Below are positions 1-10,299 of a stretch of DNA of 64,000 bases, one piece after another. The position numbers and the translations under genes are program-made. The notes beneath the pieces are model-generated. The model saw only the letters and a program-made list of their open reading frames with translations. It was not told where the DNA came from and did no database searches. The stretch's first letter is position 1. Each line of letters opens with the position of its first letter. This stretch comes from Isoetes taiwanensis (lineage: Eukaryota; Streptophyta; Lycopodiopsida; Isoetales; Isoetaceae), in the NCBI GenBank assembly GCA_021234155.1, contig JAJEKV010000013.1, positions 8,879,193 to 8,943,192 of the forward strand, in the 5' to 3' direction.

Positions 1-2290
1 CTGAAGCAAATGATTTTGAAAAGCATATGTCCAAACCAGGGCACAGGAAAAACGCTAAATGCTTGACAGTGGATGTCACTGTTACTCTAATGGTTTATAA
101 ATGTCAGCTTAGAGACTATTATTGCATGCCTGCAAAAGCTGCCGGTATGCCTTGCCAGATTATGAACGAATGCATGAGGGCTTTAAATTAGCTTATAATG
201 AAATGGCCAAACGTTTTCCCTGTTTTGGATGTGGCACAAATATGCCAAATCTTGAGTGATAGCGTACATGTATCCAGGATTCCTTCCTAAGGTTTGTAAC
301 TTTTTTCTCTTTCCATAATATTCATTAGTAGTGATTTTATGGTACCCTAAATAAGATTATCTTACAAACGTACATGTTACAACTATGAAGAGGAGACATT
401 TGAGAAAGAATTCATGAGCATATATGCTGCTTTCTGTTCTGCAGCACCATATACTGCTCTTGAAGATGCACAACCTTTTCTGAGATGGATATTCTAGTGA
501 ATACATGTACATAAGCTTCAATTTGCATATAAGCATAAGTTGCATACATATTCATAGAAAATTTAGCACATGCCATCTTGTCCTAGCACCAGCAGAGCTA
601 TCATGCCTAGCCAAGAAAGCATATCCTGCACCTTATAAAGGCAGCACAATTTCACATCCAATATCTCTTATATGACTCGCAACAACTTATTCCATCTAGA
701 ACAAAGCAATCTAGGCAGACAACCCATCATCTCTTTATCACAGCTTAATTTCTTACACATTATTTGGAATAATGAATTTCAAGGTTCTCATACCTTAGAC
801 CCGTATCCATACCCAAAATTCATTAACATTCTTCAGCACTGGAAATACAATCATTAGATATATCCAAAATATACCTCAAGATACCCAAATCCAACCTCCC
901 CCCCAAGAATTGCCCCTTAACGCGGGGCAATCTGAAAAGTTTTTTACTATAGCTCATATTATTTACACAAGAATTAAGCCAAAACTTTAAATAGTAAAAG
1001 AGAAATAGTTCCCTAAGTTCATGCAGCAGTTTTAAGCAAATTATGATTTGGCGGCTTCAATTGAAATTAGATGATAGCGGCTAAACATGGAAACATGCAA
1101 ATCAATATGTTTTATCATATCAATTACTGTGGAATTGAGCAAGTCTTAGACCCCCTTATACAACATGCAAACTGTTGTAAAAATTACTAAGGTTTGAACA
1201 ATCATAACACTATATGATCGAGTCCATTATTTTGAATTCTTAGAAATCGTTAAGAATCAAGTGAAGACTGAAACAATGGTGGTATTTTTGTAAAATTGTA
1301 ATATCTCTTCTCAGATATATGGGTTTAAGTGGCAGGGATATGGTGGACCATTCCCAGTCCATGGATCCAAAATGGTTCCGAGAACAACTCTAGTGTATGG
1401 TAGAGTCAGACTTATAATTTTACTGACCCTTACCATTCTTTACGAAGCCGAAACGGTGTCTGATTCTATTTGCTGGTACTCATAGTACCTCAAAACTCTG
1501 TCAAAAAATATAGTATGACTTAAAGGGGTTAATGTCTAGAATGAGGATAACATAGTTATGACATATTCTAATGTCTTATGCAGGTTTACAATATAGCATT
1601 AGTATTTTCTAATAAATAAACATTTGAATTTATGGTCCCCGTCGTCATAGTTGGAAAACTGTGTGAAGTAGAGTTCATTCGAATTAAATCTCTATGTTAG
1701 AAGCTTGATTTAGATCTAACTTCTATGATCAAAATATGATGTCTGATGCCATTCAAAACGTTCATCATTGTGTCATCACAAGCTAGACACATCTTATCTT
1801 AACTCCAGGTCCTTGCAGATTAACTGGATCCAGTCGTTGCCCACAGTTCGATCGAGGTGAGGTTATAATCTATAATTTCCAGAATATACGTTTTTCAAGA
1901 ATATTCGATTGATTATAAAAAATCATCTCCCGAATATTCTTTTTGGGAGAAGATACTACTATGTTGCGTTGAAGTATTGCTCTGTTACATTGGAGTACCT
2001 CGTCACCACAACTATGATCACAACCAAGAGAGCACAAATAAGAGTCTGAAGTTAACTGTAATCCCACTGATCAATGATCACAACAAGCTATGGAAAGAGA
2101 GAAATCAGAAATATTTTGGGTTAAACTGGTGATTCAGGTAGGATTTTGGCTGTTCAATGTGATGGCAAAAACACGGATTTGCTTGTTCGCGTGATTTGAA
2201 CGCTGCAAAATGCGTGAATTCTTGTCCTTCTGCTATAAATCGGGTCAACCCAAATGCTTCGCTGCCCAAAGAAGGATGTTTCACTTACTT
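1..2290. other. Unassigned AT-rich sequence
   Basis: No reading frame longer than about 65 codons and no recognisable domain, RNA gene or terminal repeat. A small GC-rich hairpin (TTGCCCC / GGGGCAA, about 911-931) is the only local structure I noticed. The stretch could be intergenic or an old, unrecognisable repeat. Confidence 0.5.
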
Positions 2291-2325
2291 TTAATGCCAA
2301 GCATCAGGATAGATGCGACGGTTCA

Positions 2326-2479
2326 TCAATCACAGAGAGGAAAACACAGTTGGTGGAATAGGTAGATGGATTTTTATTGAATAAGAACATATACAAAAGT
2401 ATGCATCAGGATAGATGCGACGGTTCAGTTATGCCAGGTGGACAGACCATGGCTGACACTATATTTCCATATTTTATCA
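2326..2479 (-). repeat. Copia 3' LTR (154 bp)
   Basis: Direct repeat of 7175-7328 with only a few differences. In element sense it follows a polypurine tract and starts TGATAAAATATGG. Its distal end lacks a normal ...CA and runs into a second copy of an LTR-internal segment (GCATCAGGATAGATGCGACG at 2300-2319, also at 2403-2422). Confidence 0.9.
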
Positions 2480-2490
2480 CTCCCACTTCA
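2480..2490 (-). other. Polypurine tract of the Copia element
   Basis: On the minus strand the sequence GAAGTGGGAG lies directly upstream of the 3' LTR start TGATAAAA. This is the usual position of the primer for plus-strand DNA synthesis. Confidence 0.75.
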
Positions 2491-4094
2491 ACCTGGATCT
2501 GCCATAATCTTCACTAAGTATCTGTCATGCTGAAATTTGTCTCGAGCAAGTGCTTTAGTCATTACGTCAGCTAGCATCTCCATAGTTGGGCAGTATAAGA
2601 AACTGATCACACCATTTTGAACTTGGTCTTTTATAAAATAATATCTTGTTCCAATGTGACGAGTTCTTGGATGATACTTTAGAGAGTTAGCCATAGCAAT
2701 TGCACTTTGATTATCACCATATAATAAACTAGGTGCTTGTTGCTCCAACATAATTCCTCTCAACAGTTGACGTAACCAGATTGCTTCTTGTGCAGCAAAG
2801 CTAGTTGCAACATATTCGGATATTCTGTACTAGATAGTGCCACTATTGTCTGTTTCTTATTCTTCCAAGGTATAACAGAATCTCCAAGCAAGAAGACGAA
2901 TCTGGAAGTAGATCTTCTAGTATCTTGTTCACCTGCCCAATCTAAATCAGTATATCCAACCAATCTGAATGATTCTTTATCACCAACTCTAGAATAATAT
3001 AAAGCATGATCCCTTGTTCCTTGAAGATATCGTATAATGCACTTCACTGCTGTCCAATATGCTTCACCTGGATTTTCCAAGAACTAGCTAACCACTCCCA
3101 CTGCATATGACGAGTCTGGACTTGTACATATTGCTAGATAAATCAAGCAACCCACAGCGTGTCGATAAGGAACCTGACGCATGTGAGCTATCTCGGAATC
3201 CGTTTTAGGAGACATATCAGATGTAAGTTTTACATACGTCTCCATAGGTGTTGAAACTAGTTTGCTATCTTGCATGTTAAATCTTCTACGCACATCATCA
3301 ATATATTTGCTTTGAACTAACCTCAACCAACCCTCTTCACGATTTCTCACCACCTGTATGCCAAGACAATAACTGATCTCCCCCATGTCTTTCATGTCGA
3401 ATTCTGCGGAGAGCTGCTCTTTCACTTGAAGCAATGAAGACATATGATTTGCAAGAAGGATACAATCATCAACGTACAAGGCGACAATGACAAGAAATTC
3501 TCCCACGGTTTTAACATAAACATTTCCATCTGCCTCAATATCTGTAAAACTAAGAGACAAAAGATAAGCATTAATGCCATCATACCATGCCTTGGGGGAT
3601 TGCTTGAGCCCGTATAATGCTTTCTTCAACTTGCAAATAAGATGTTCTTGGCCGCTTTTGACATAACCTTCAGGTTGGGAAATAAAAATCTCCTCTTGAA
3701 GCTCTCCATGAAGAAAAGCAGTGCGTACATCCATTTGGTGTACTTCAAGATTAGCATGAGCAGCAAAAGCAAGCAGGATTCGAATGGAAGACATACGCAC
3801 TACAGGTGAGAATGTGTCAAAGAAATCAATGCCTTCCACTTGAGAGAAACCTCTCGCAACAAACCTTGCCTTCCACCGCTCGACTTGGCCAGCCGCATCT
3901 CGCTTAACCTTAAACAACCATTTGGTGCCGACCACATTGCGCCCAGGCGGAAGATGAGCAAGCTCCCACGTGTCATTCTTCATCAAAGAGGCATATTCTT
4001 CATCCACAGCTTTCTGCCACTCACTTGCATGCTCTCCTTCTAAAGCTTCTTGAACACTTGCAGGTTTAAGGAGAGCAGGATCAGCACTGACCAT
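2488..4094 (-). pseudogene. Copia pol, reverse transcriptase and RNase H part
   Basis: Read from 4094 leftwards, the frame carries the Copia RT: GTKWLFKVKRDAAG, KARFVARGFSQ, HQMDVRTAFLHGEL, LKQSPKAWYD and the catalytic YVDD in VIVALYVDDCILLA. An in-frame TAG at about 3083 interrupts RT just before FLENPGEAYW. RNase H follows (GYTDLDWAG, RRSTSRFVFLLG), then a frameshift near 2820, and the last 91 codons hold YGDNQSAIAMA and TRHIGTRYYFIKD with the end of the polyprotein. The overlap TAATG at 4094 shows another frame break against the upstream protease-integrase part. The domains are certain, but the product is clearly inactivated. Confidence 0.93.
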
Positions 4095-5956
4095 TAAGCC
4101 TCGTGATTTCGTTCTCCTAAGAGGTGACTCTCTGGCTTCAATCGCTTTGGTGCTAAGATAGCTAGTGCGGCTAGATTTTTAGTGCCTCTATTTGGCCGAG
4201 GATCACTCTGTATGGGCGTGGGCCTCCTCCGATTGACACTGTCATAAATTAATGGATGCCCTTGCAAAATTATACTTGGGACTTCCTCAATATCCATGAG
4301 CGGTTGTGCATGCACTGGGGGCTGATTTTCTGCTATCATAGAAGGGGTATCTTTGACTTGTATGGTTTCCTGACTCACACCACTTGATGATGCTTCATGT
4401 GTAAAGGTGGGTGGCTGAAAATCAGACTCTAAATCTCCCACTAGAGTGTTATCCATCATGCACCAATCATCAAGTGTATCAAAGTCATCCAAACTGGGGA
4501 AGCTATGCAGAAAACTGTTGGAGATACTCCCACTATTCTGCACACTAGACATGCCAATTGCTCCCCCATACAATTCATGTTCATTGAAGATGACATCTCT
4601 ACTAATCAATAGTGTTCTTCCAAGCAAGCTATATAATCTGTATGCCTTCGCCTCAGTTGCATATCCAACAAGCACACAGTTTTCACTTTGCATATCCAAC
4701 TTCTTCCTTTTCTCTTTGTGAACATGGGCATAAGCAACACATCCGAATATCCGGATATGGCTAAGGGCTGGCTTCTTTCCTGTCCATGCTTCATATGGGG
4801 TAATGCCATTCACTCCGGACGTAGGCAACCTATTTCTCAAGTAACCTGCTGTTGTTACTGCTTCTCCCCAGAACATGTTAGGCATACTAGCAAAATTCAA
4901 CATTGCCTTAGCACTTTCCATCAGGGTCCTGTTCATGCGTTCTGCAACTCCATTTTGTTGCGGAGTATATGGAGTTGTGTGCTGGTGAATAATGTCTGTC
5001 TCCTTGCAATATTGATCAAATTCCCCTGAAAAATACTCTCCACCACCATCGCTTCGCAGAACCTTAAGTAATTGTCCTGTTTGTCTTTCCATTTGAATGC
5101 GGAACTCTCTAAACATAGCTAGTACTTCAGATTTTCTTGCAAGAAGTCTAATTGTCACAAACCTGGAAAAGTCATCGATGAAGGTCAACATATAGCGTTT
5201 CCTTCCCATAGTCATGGTTCGCATTGGCCCACATATATCAGAGTGTACAATCTCCAAAGGTGCACTGGCCCTCTCACTTTCTCCTACTGGAAATGATGTT
5301 CTACTATGTTTTTCCATCACGCACGCCTCACAGAATTCAAGCATATCATCTTCAAAGGGTTCAAGATCATCAACCATCCTCTCCTTTGCTAGTTCCTTAA
5401 GTGCTTGAATATTTGGATGTCCCATTCTATTATGCCATTGTTGAATGTGCGTCACATTTGCCTTCACTGCTAGTGCTTGCGCTGGGTCCTTCATTCTTGC
5501 ATCAAGCCTATACAGACTATCCACTCGTGTGCCACTTGCAATTTGATCTCCAAACTCATCAAATATAGTGCATTTAGTTTTTGTAAAGAGGGCACTTAGA
5601 CTTGTATCTGCAATTTTCCCTACTGATAATAAGGATTGTGTCAACCCTGGCACATAATGCACATTTTGTATCTCTTGGACCTTAATTGCTCCACAATGGA
5701 CCATTATTGAGCCTCTCCCACTGATCTCGAGTGATCTACCATCCCCGATGTAGACCTGTCTCTTATTTGTAAAGGGCTCAAAAGTATGAAAAACTTCTCT
5801 GATTGGAGTCATGTATGCACCAGTGTCCAGCCACAAGACTCTATCTTCTCCATTGCCTGGAGAGTTTCGCACCATAAATAACTTCCCATCATGCCTGACA
5901 TCCCTGTTTCCTCTTTCTTCACTACGGGCTCTGAATCTGTTACGATCATTTGGCAC
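4094..5956 (-). pseudogene. Copia pol, protease and integrase part
   Basis: A 620-codon open frame. Near the N terminus is the aspartic protease motif WLDTGAYMTP, where the family normally has D-S/T-G-A. It is followed by the GAG-pre-integrase zinc-binding region (WHNRMGHPN ... FCEACVMEKHSR) and the integrase core: VHSDICGPM, LRSDGGGEYFSGEF and TPQQNGVAERMNRTLME supply the D, D and E of the catalytic triad. The C-terminal third is the variable linker toward RT. The frame ends at TAA in the gag-pol polyprotein where RT should continue, so a frame break separates it from the RT part. It overlaps the end of gag by about 10 bases in another frame. Confidence 0.93.
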
Positions 5957-6744
5957 TGACTCTACAATCTCTTGCTATGTGTCCTGGTTTGTTACATCCT
6001 CTGTTGGTTCTCTCCACTCTTCCACTGCTTTCAGATCTCATTCTGTCATAGGATCCCTTACTTGTCCCTGCTCCAACTGATCCAAATATAATGGGATTCT
6101 TCCCAAGCCAAGGCTTCTTCCTTTTTGTGAAAAAAGCAGCATTCTTTGATTCCCCTTTCATCTTCAACTTCCTCTCCTCTTCAAGTAATGCTGATACTAC
6201 GGAATCAAAATTCTGATTTGGGATATTTGTTAGTGTGGTCACTGCTTGCCCAAATTCAGGTGTAAGTCCCTTAAGCAGCACTGCCATCTGATCTTCCACA
6301 TGGACGATTGACTTTACATACCACCAAAGATCGTAGCCTGCTTAAGAATTCTGCCACACTTTCCCCTGATTCCATCTTAATTGCAAATAATTGCTGCTTT
6401 AAAGACAATTCACAGTTTTTTCCTGATCCGCCAAATGCCTTAGTAATATAATCCCAATTGGTTTTAGCATTCTTCTGCAAATCAATTAGATGGACATAGC
6501 CTTCTCCCACTGCCAGTCCTATGCTAGTGACCGCCTTTTTATCCCTTTTCTCCCACTCAAGGGCTTTGTCAGCATCTGCTGGTTTGGGTTCACTACCGTC
6601 AACTAATCCCCATGTGGATTCCCTCATTAACACCATTTGTAATTTCAAGGACCAGGTATGAAAATTCTCCCCAGTAAATTTTTCCAAGATTTTTTCTAGA
6701 AACTTATCAATGTTCTGTGTTGTGTTTGTCATTTCGAAATTCAA
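5946..6744 (-). pseudogene. Copia gag, frameshifted
   Basis: The first frame (6744 to 6271) starts at a plausible ATG and has the usual Copia gag opening: KFTGENFHTWSLKLQMVL and WDYITKAFGGSG. The second frame (6299 to 5946) continues the same domain with MEDQMAVLLKGLTPEF, so one frameshift lies near 6310. Close to its end is a zinc knuckle, GCNKPGHIARDC, in which the first cysteine of the usual C-x2-C-x4-H-x4-C is replaced by Asn. Gag normally forms the virus-like particle and packages the RNA. With the frameshift and damaged knuckle this copy is probably non-functional. Confidence 0.88.
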
Positions 6745-6779
6745 AGGAATTGAAATTTATAAAATACCTTTGTAATTCT

Positions 6780-7136
6780 TCAATGGAAGGATAATCGTTC
6801 AAAAACACTCCTACGGCTTGAACGACTGATCTGATTTTTGAATCCAACGACCTGGGGAATGATCTTCTGTTTTAGGGTAATAATCTTCTGTGTTGGTTGC
6901 CGCTGGTGAACAAGTCCTTCAGATTTGCGCTGATATTTCTCAAAAGGCCGCTGCTGCAAAAGCCGATGCTGCCTATATATGGGCTGGGAAACCTTATTTG
7001 GCTTCTGATCTTTAATTGGATTTGGTATTCTGGAAGATGTCGTCTGTGATTTGCACTGTTGTAGCCGATGGTTGATTGTGAGCAAAGCAAGGCGAATTTT
7101 GATTTCTCTCCTACGGTCGTCCTTGCTCTTACCCAT
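6780..7136 (-). other. Open frame in the Copia leader, unknown
   Basis: A 118-codon basic open frame that starts just after the PBS and ends before gag. It has no domain I recognise and its composition (Gln, Arg, Lys, Ile) looks like untranslated leader. It may be chance or a short upstream ORF. Confidence 0.3.
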
Positions 7137-7140
7137 CGCT

Positions 7141-7154
7141 GGGCTCTGATACCA
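7141..7154 (-). other. Primer-binding site (initiator Met-tRNA type)
   Basis: The minus strand reads TGGTATCAGAGCCC, the classic plant Copia primer-binding site complementary to the 3' end of initiator tRNA-Met. It starts 20 bases inside the edge of the repeated LTR, a larger gap than usual. This suggests the true 5' LTR end is about 7155 and the 3' LTR has lost its last ~20 bases. Confidence 0.9.
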
Positions 7155-7174
7155 TAAAGAAATTAGTCATGCAA

Positions 7175-7328
7175 TCAATCACAGAAAGGAAAATGCAGTT
7201 GGTGGAATAGGTAGATGGATTTTTATTGAATAAGAACATATACAAAAGTATGCATCAGGATAGATGCGACGGTTCAGTTATGCCAGGTGGACAGACTATG
7301 GCTGACACTATATTTCCATATTTTATCA
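7175..7328 (-). repeat. Copia 5' LTR (154 bp)
   Basis: Direct repeat of 2326-2479 and unusually short for an autonomous-size Copia element. Its outer edge in element sense starts TGATAAAATATGG. Few differences from its partner suggest a moderately recent insertion despite the decayed coding region. Confidence 0.9.
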
Positions 7329-7333
7329 CTTCA

Positions 7334-8176
7334 AACTAGTTTCTTGAAGGATTTTGAAGGCTATTACATTTCTAGAGCTCTATAGCTAAGGGAAAATGAC
7401 TCCATAAACACCGGATTTGTGCAGCTTGATGAGTAGCTTGCATGTCTTATGCTTCTTCGCTCTTGGACTCCTTGGTGCTGTGCTTGTGAGCAAACAGATC
7501 CACTAAGCAAAACAAAGAAGAAAAAATTCTGAGCTTTTCGTTTCCCTTTAGCCGCTATTGTTTTTACCTTACTCTGTTAATCTGCTTGGACCTGGAGTTA
7601 AGGGAGGTCAACTCTTCCCTCACGATGATTATGCAAATAACGCTCGGGCTCCCGAGCTCGAGGGTTATTCTATATAATCATCTGGAGGGGAGGGTTAACC
7701 TCCTCATCATCTTCCATCAGTCACTTAAATTTGTTCGTCATGGTAGAAGTGAAGTTGGATATGGGACAAACCTATTCTATTTGGGCTAAATGTTTATTAC
7801 TCTTGCCGCCCATACAATTGTGTTGAACCTATCCAATTGTGTTGAACCTATTGTCGAAATTAGTATTGGGAAAACATTTAAAACTCGACTGGAAAATCTC
7901 GTAACATTTTGCTATGCAGCCGGACTTTTCTCCGAATAAAATTTGGTGTCTTATAGAAAAATACATAAAAAAACTACCGGTAACTTTTCTACCATGGAAA
8001 TCTTCTATAGCAGGGACATTGCGTTTACCTCTTGGCTCTTGCCCCATTTCTTTAGTGGAAGAAAGGTCAAAAATAAAAACTTGCAATAACTTAAAAATGG
8101 AGAAGTTTATTTTATTTGGAGAATACTTTATTTGCAAAACCCAAAGAAATCCAGTAAGAACGAGACGACTTCTGGT
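7334..8176. other. Intergenic, downstream of lactate dehydrogenase
   Basis: AT-rich sequence between the Copia element and the stop codon of the lactate dehydrogenase. It should hold that gene's 3' untranslated region and polyadenylation site. Open frames here are short and without recognisable domains. Confidence 0.5.
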
Positions 8177-9373
8177 TCAAAAATATACATTAAAGCTCTG
8201 CTGGGTTCTCCAAAGAGTCTTGGCAGAAGCCTGAAGAAGAACTCTTTCCTCATCAGAAAGCTGAGAATTGGCAATACTAACAACGCCGGATCGACCAAGA
8301 AGGGCAGGCAAGCTAAGATAAACCTCTTCTTCAATACCATGAAATCCTTGGGCCAGAACAGAAACAGGATGAATCTTTCTCTGATTCGTAAGAATACTCT
8401 TTGCCAAACTAGCAGCAGAGTACCCAATTGCCCACGAAGTGTACCCTTTCAGCTTAATTATCTCATACGCCCCATTTACCACAGCCTTGTGAATCTCTTC
8501 CAGATGCCGCTGGCTATGGGGGACCCCAATTTTCCGAGCAAATTCCACCACCGGAATGCCGGCTATGGTCAAACTAGACCATAGCGGCACAGAACTGTCT
8601 CCGTGTTCTCCCACAATATAAGCATGCACATTTTGGGCGTTCACATTTAGCCGATCTGCAATCAAAAACCGAAACCTTGATGAATCCAAATTAGTTCCGC
8701 TTCCAATTACCCTGTTTGAAGGAAACCCAGAAACTTTCCACGAAATTTGGGTCAGCAGATCCACCGGATTGGAAATTATGAGCAAAATTGCATTTGGGCT
8801 ATGGCGAACAAGCTCGGGTATGATAGATTTGTAGAGGGTAATATTCCGCTCTCCAAGAGAAAGCCTGGATTCGCCCTCTCTCTGCCGAGCTCCGGCGGTA
8901 ACAATGCAAATGTCGGAATTCTTAGCAACAGAGTAATCTGTGGAGGCTGAAATTTGGGCTCTGGGCAGAAATGCAGAACCGTGCTGCAGGTCAAGCATTT
9001 CGCCTCTTAGCTTGTCAGGATTTACATCTACAAGGGCGATTTCTTGGGCGATCTCTTGGGTCAAAATCGTCTGCGCACAGGCCATGCCCACGTTTCCGAC
9101 CCCCACAACTGTGACTTTTGCAGTTCTCGATTCTGGAAATTTTGTTTGGTGCTCTGATACAGGCAAAAAGAGGGCTTTTGCTACCTCTTCTGCCATCGCA
9201 GATGGATCCTCCATAGCCGGAAACCCCTCCGTAGCACTGCATCTTACTTCCTGTGATCTGAACTGGGTTTTTCGAGCCAAATAGACTGATGTAGCAATTT
9301 TATTGTTCAGTAGGTTCCGGCGAAGATGGTAGTACGCCGGAGTTGCTGTTCCAACCTGAGATGAAGCCGCCAT
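8177..9373 (-). CDS. L-lactate dehydrogenase, possibly plastid-targeted
   Basis: An uninterrupted 398-codon frame that reduces pyruvate to L-lactate with NADH, by family. Residues ~85-100 hold the Rossmann signature VTVVGVGNVGMACAQ. Specificity and catalytic residues are all present: Gln in TAGARQ (pyruvate, not oxaloacetate), the loop Arg in GESRLSL, Asn in SNPVDLL, Asp and Arg in GTNLDSSRFRF, the catalytic His in VGEHGDSS, and TSWAIG. Length and C terminus fit plant enzymes. The first ~70 residues differ from the usual cytosolic plant N terminus: they are rich in Ala, Ser, Thr and Arg, nearly lack acidic residues up to about residue 40, and contain VRCSA, like a chloroplast transit peptide. 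I chose the first ATG because it includes this extension; no other in-frame start lies upstream. No intron is visible, so a retrocopy is possible, but the reading frame is intact. Confidence 0.93.
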   Translation of the reverse strand: MAASSQVGTATPAYYHLRRNLLNNKIATSVYLARKTQFRSQEVRCSATEGFPAMEDPSAMAEEVAKALFLPVSEHQTKFPESRTAKVTVVGVGNVGMACAQTILTQEIAQEIALVDVNPDKLRGEMLDLQHGSAFLPRAQISASTDYSVAKNSDICIVTAGARQREGESRLSLGERNITLYKSIIPELVRHSPNAILLIISNPVDLLTQISWKVSGFPSNRVIGSGTNLDSSRFRFLIADRLNVNAQNVHAYIVGEHGDSSVPLWSSLTIAGIPVVEFARKIGVPHSQRHLEEIHKAVVNGAYEIIKLKGYTSWAIGYSAASLAKSILTNQRKIHPVSVLAQGFHGIEEEVYLSLPALLGRSGVVSIANSQLSDEERVLLQASAKTLWRTQQSFNVYF

Positions 9374-9500
9374 AGCTTTTCTTCTCCCCGTCGGCCTCGA
9401 CGGCCTCGTAATCCAGCTTTGTATTACGAGGCCAATGATACTGTACCACGTGTTCCCAATGCTTTTACCATCCCAATGCTTTTACCACGTAATTGTCGCC
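9374..9500 (-). promoter_or_regulatory. Proximal promoter / 5' UTR of lactate dehydrogenase
   Basis: A palindromic G-box core CACGTG lies at 9447-9452, about 75 bases upstream of the start codon, with another ACGT core near 9485. A 16-bp sequence, CCCAATGCTTTTACCA, is repeated head-to-tail at 9455-9470 and 9472-9487. G-boxes bind bZIP and bHLH factors in plants. I see no convincing TATA box at a fixed distance, and the transcription start is unknown. Confidence 0.45.
9402..9433. repeat. Perfect 11-bp inverted repeat upstream of the LDH start
   Basis: GGCCTCGTAAT at 9402-9412 and ATTACGAGGCC at 9423-9433 enclose a 10-base loop. It lies 29-60 bases upstream of the LDH ATG, so if transcribed it would form a hairpin in the 5' leader. 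It could equally be a dimeric protein-binding site. Confidence 0.6.
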
Positions 9501-9520
9501 TTAGTGGCAATTTCAAGCAC

Positions 9521-9765
9521 ACAAGGAATTTCCAGGAATTTCCACGCAAGGAATTTCAAGTAAAGAGACATTCCCTCCCATTCTCTCTCTAGCGCCTTGC
9601 TCCCATTCTCTCTCTAGCCCTTTTCACCACTTTCTCTCTCTAGAACTTGTCTCCACTTTCACTAGCTAGCCTCCAGCCTTCCAGTTCCTCCCATGTTTCT
9701 CCTTCCTTTCACATCCTCTCTCTTCCAAGCACTTTCCCCTACATTCTCTCTCTAGGGTCATAGTC
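9521..9765. repeat. Short repeats: AAGGAATTTCC and CATTCTCTCTCTAG
   Basis: First comes a cluster of three AAGGAATTTC-like units (9521-9560). Then follow about four copies of a CT-rich unit, cATTCTCTCTCTAGc, at roughly 9577, 9601, 9629 and 9741. On the LDH coding strand these read as GA repeats, a common feature of plant core promoters and 5' leaders. Confidence 0.6.
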
Positions 9766-9821
9766 AATTGCGACTGTGACTGCACATTTGATCTTAGCTA
9801 CATTTTCCCTGCAAATAAAAA

Positions 9822-9987
9822 GCGCTAAGTGAGTGCCAAAAGCTTGCTACATCGTTCATAGACAACCCATTCTCCAAAAGGGCTAAGTGAGTCTTCTTCT
9901 AGCCAAAAGCTCGCGCTAAGTGAGTGCCAAAAGCTTGCTACATAGTCTCCAAAAGTGTTAAATGAGTCTCCTTCTAGCCAAAAGCTC
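9822..9987. repeat. Two tandem units of 75-91 bp
   Basis: Both units start GCGCTAAGTGAGTGCC and end TTCTAGCCAAAAGCTC. Unit 1 is 9822-9912 and unit 2 is 9913-9987, the second with an internal 16-base deletion. Within each unit a shorter motif (gctaagtgagt) also recurs. Confidence 0.8.
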
Positions 9988-10299
9988 GCTCCATCGTTCT
10001 CCAAATCCTACTCATTCTAAAAGAATTCTAATGGCAGCCAAAATCGAACCTCCCACCTATAATTTGAACCCCTCCAGACCCCATGCCAACCACTAAAAGC
10101 AAGCATCATTTATGCTTTGCTTTTATTCTTCAATCTTCTAAGTGATCTTGTAAACTTGTAAAGAGCCCCGTACACACTCCAAACACCCATTTCCACTTTT
10201 GTAGCCCCCCTGCCCCGACCCCCACTTGGAGGGAGACATCCCTCAAGCCACAGCCCCGGCCTAGATTTAGCCTAGTGCCCGGGCACGCCCGCAAACTGC

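Larger units (their letters stand above)
2326..7328 (-). mobile_element. Copia LTR retrotransposon, decayed
   Basis: About 5.0 kb on the minus strand, bounded by two 154-bp direct repeats that start TGATAAAATATGG in the element's sense. Internal order is PBS, leader, gag, protease, integrase, reverse transcriptase, RNase H and polypurine tract; integrase before RT is the Copia order. The polyprotein is broken by at least two frameshifts and an in-frame stop, so this copy cannot make a full product. The family is active in plants generally and replicates through an RNA intermediate. Flanks do not give a clean target duplication: TTCA is shared at both outer edges, and the left edge carries an extra piece of LTR. 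Confidence 0.93.

Noticed and set aside
905-935. Rho-independent terminator-like hairpin TTGCCCC / GGGGCAA
   Set aside because: The window is plant nuclear DNA and no transcription unit ends there; likely chance.
4446-5029. Plus-strand frames across the Copia element
   Set aside because: Antisense shadows of protease-integrase.
8132-8584. 150-codon plus-strand frame over the LDH gene
   Set aside because: Antisense shadow of the well-supported dehydrogenase; no recognisable domain.
8177-9373. Malate dehydrogenase as the identity of the dehydrogenase
   Set aside because: The substrate-specificity position is Gln (TAGARQ), as in L-lactate dehydrogenase. Malate dehydrogenases have Arg there.
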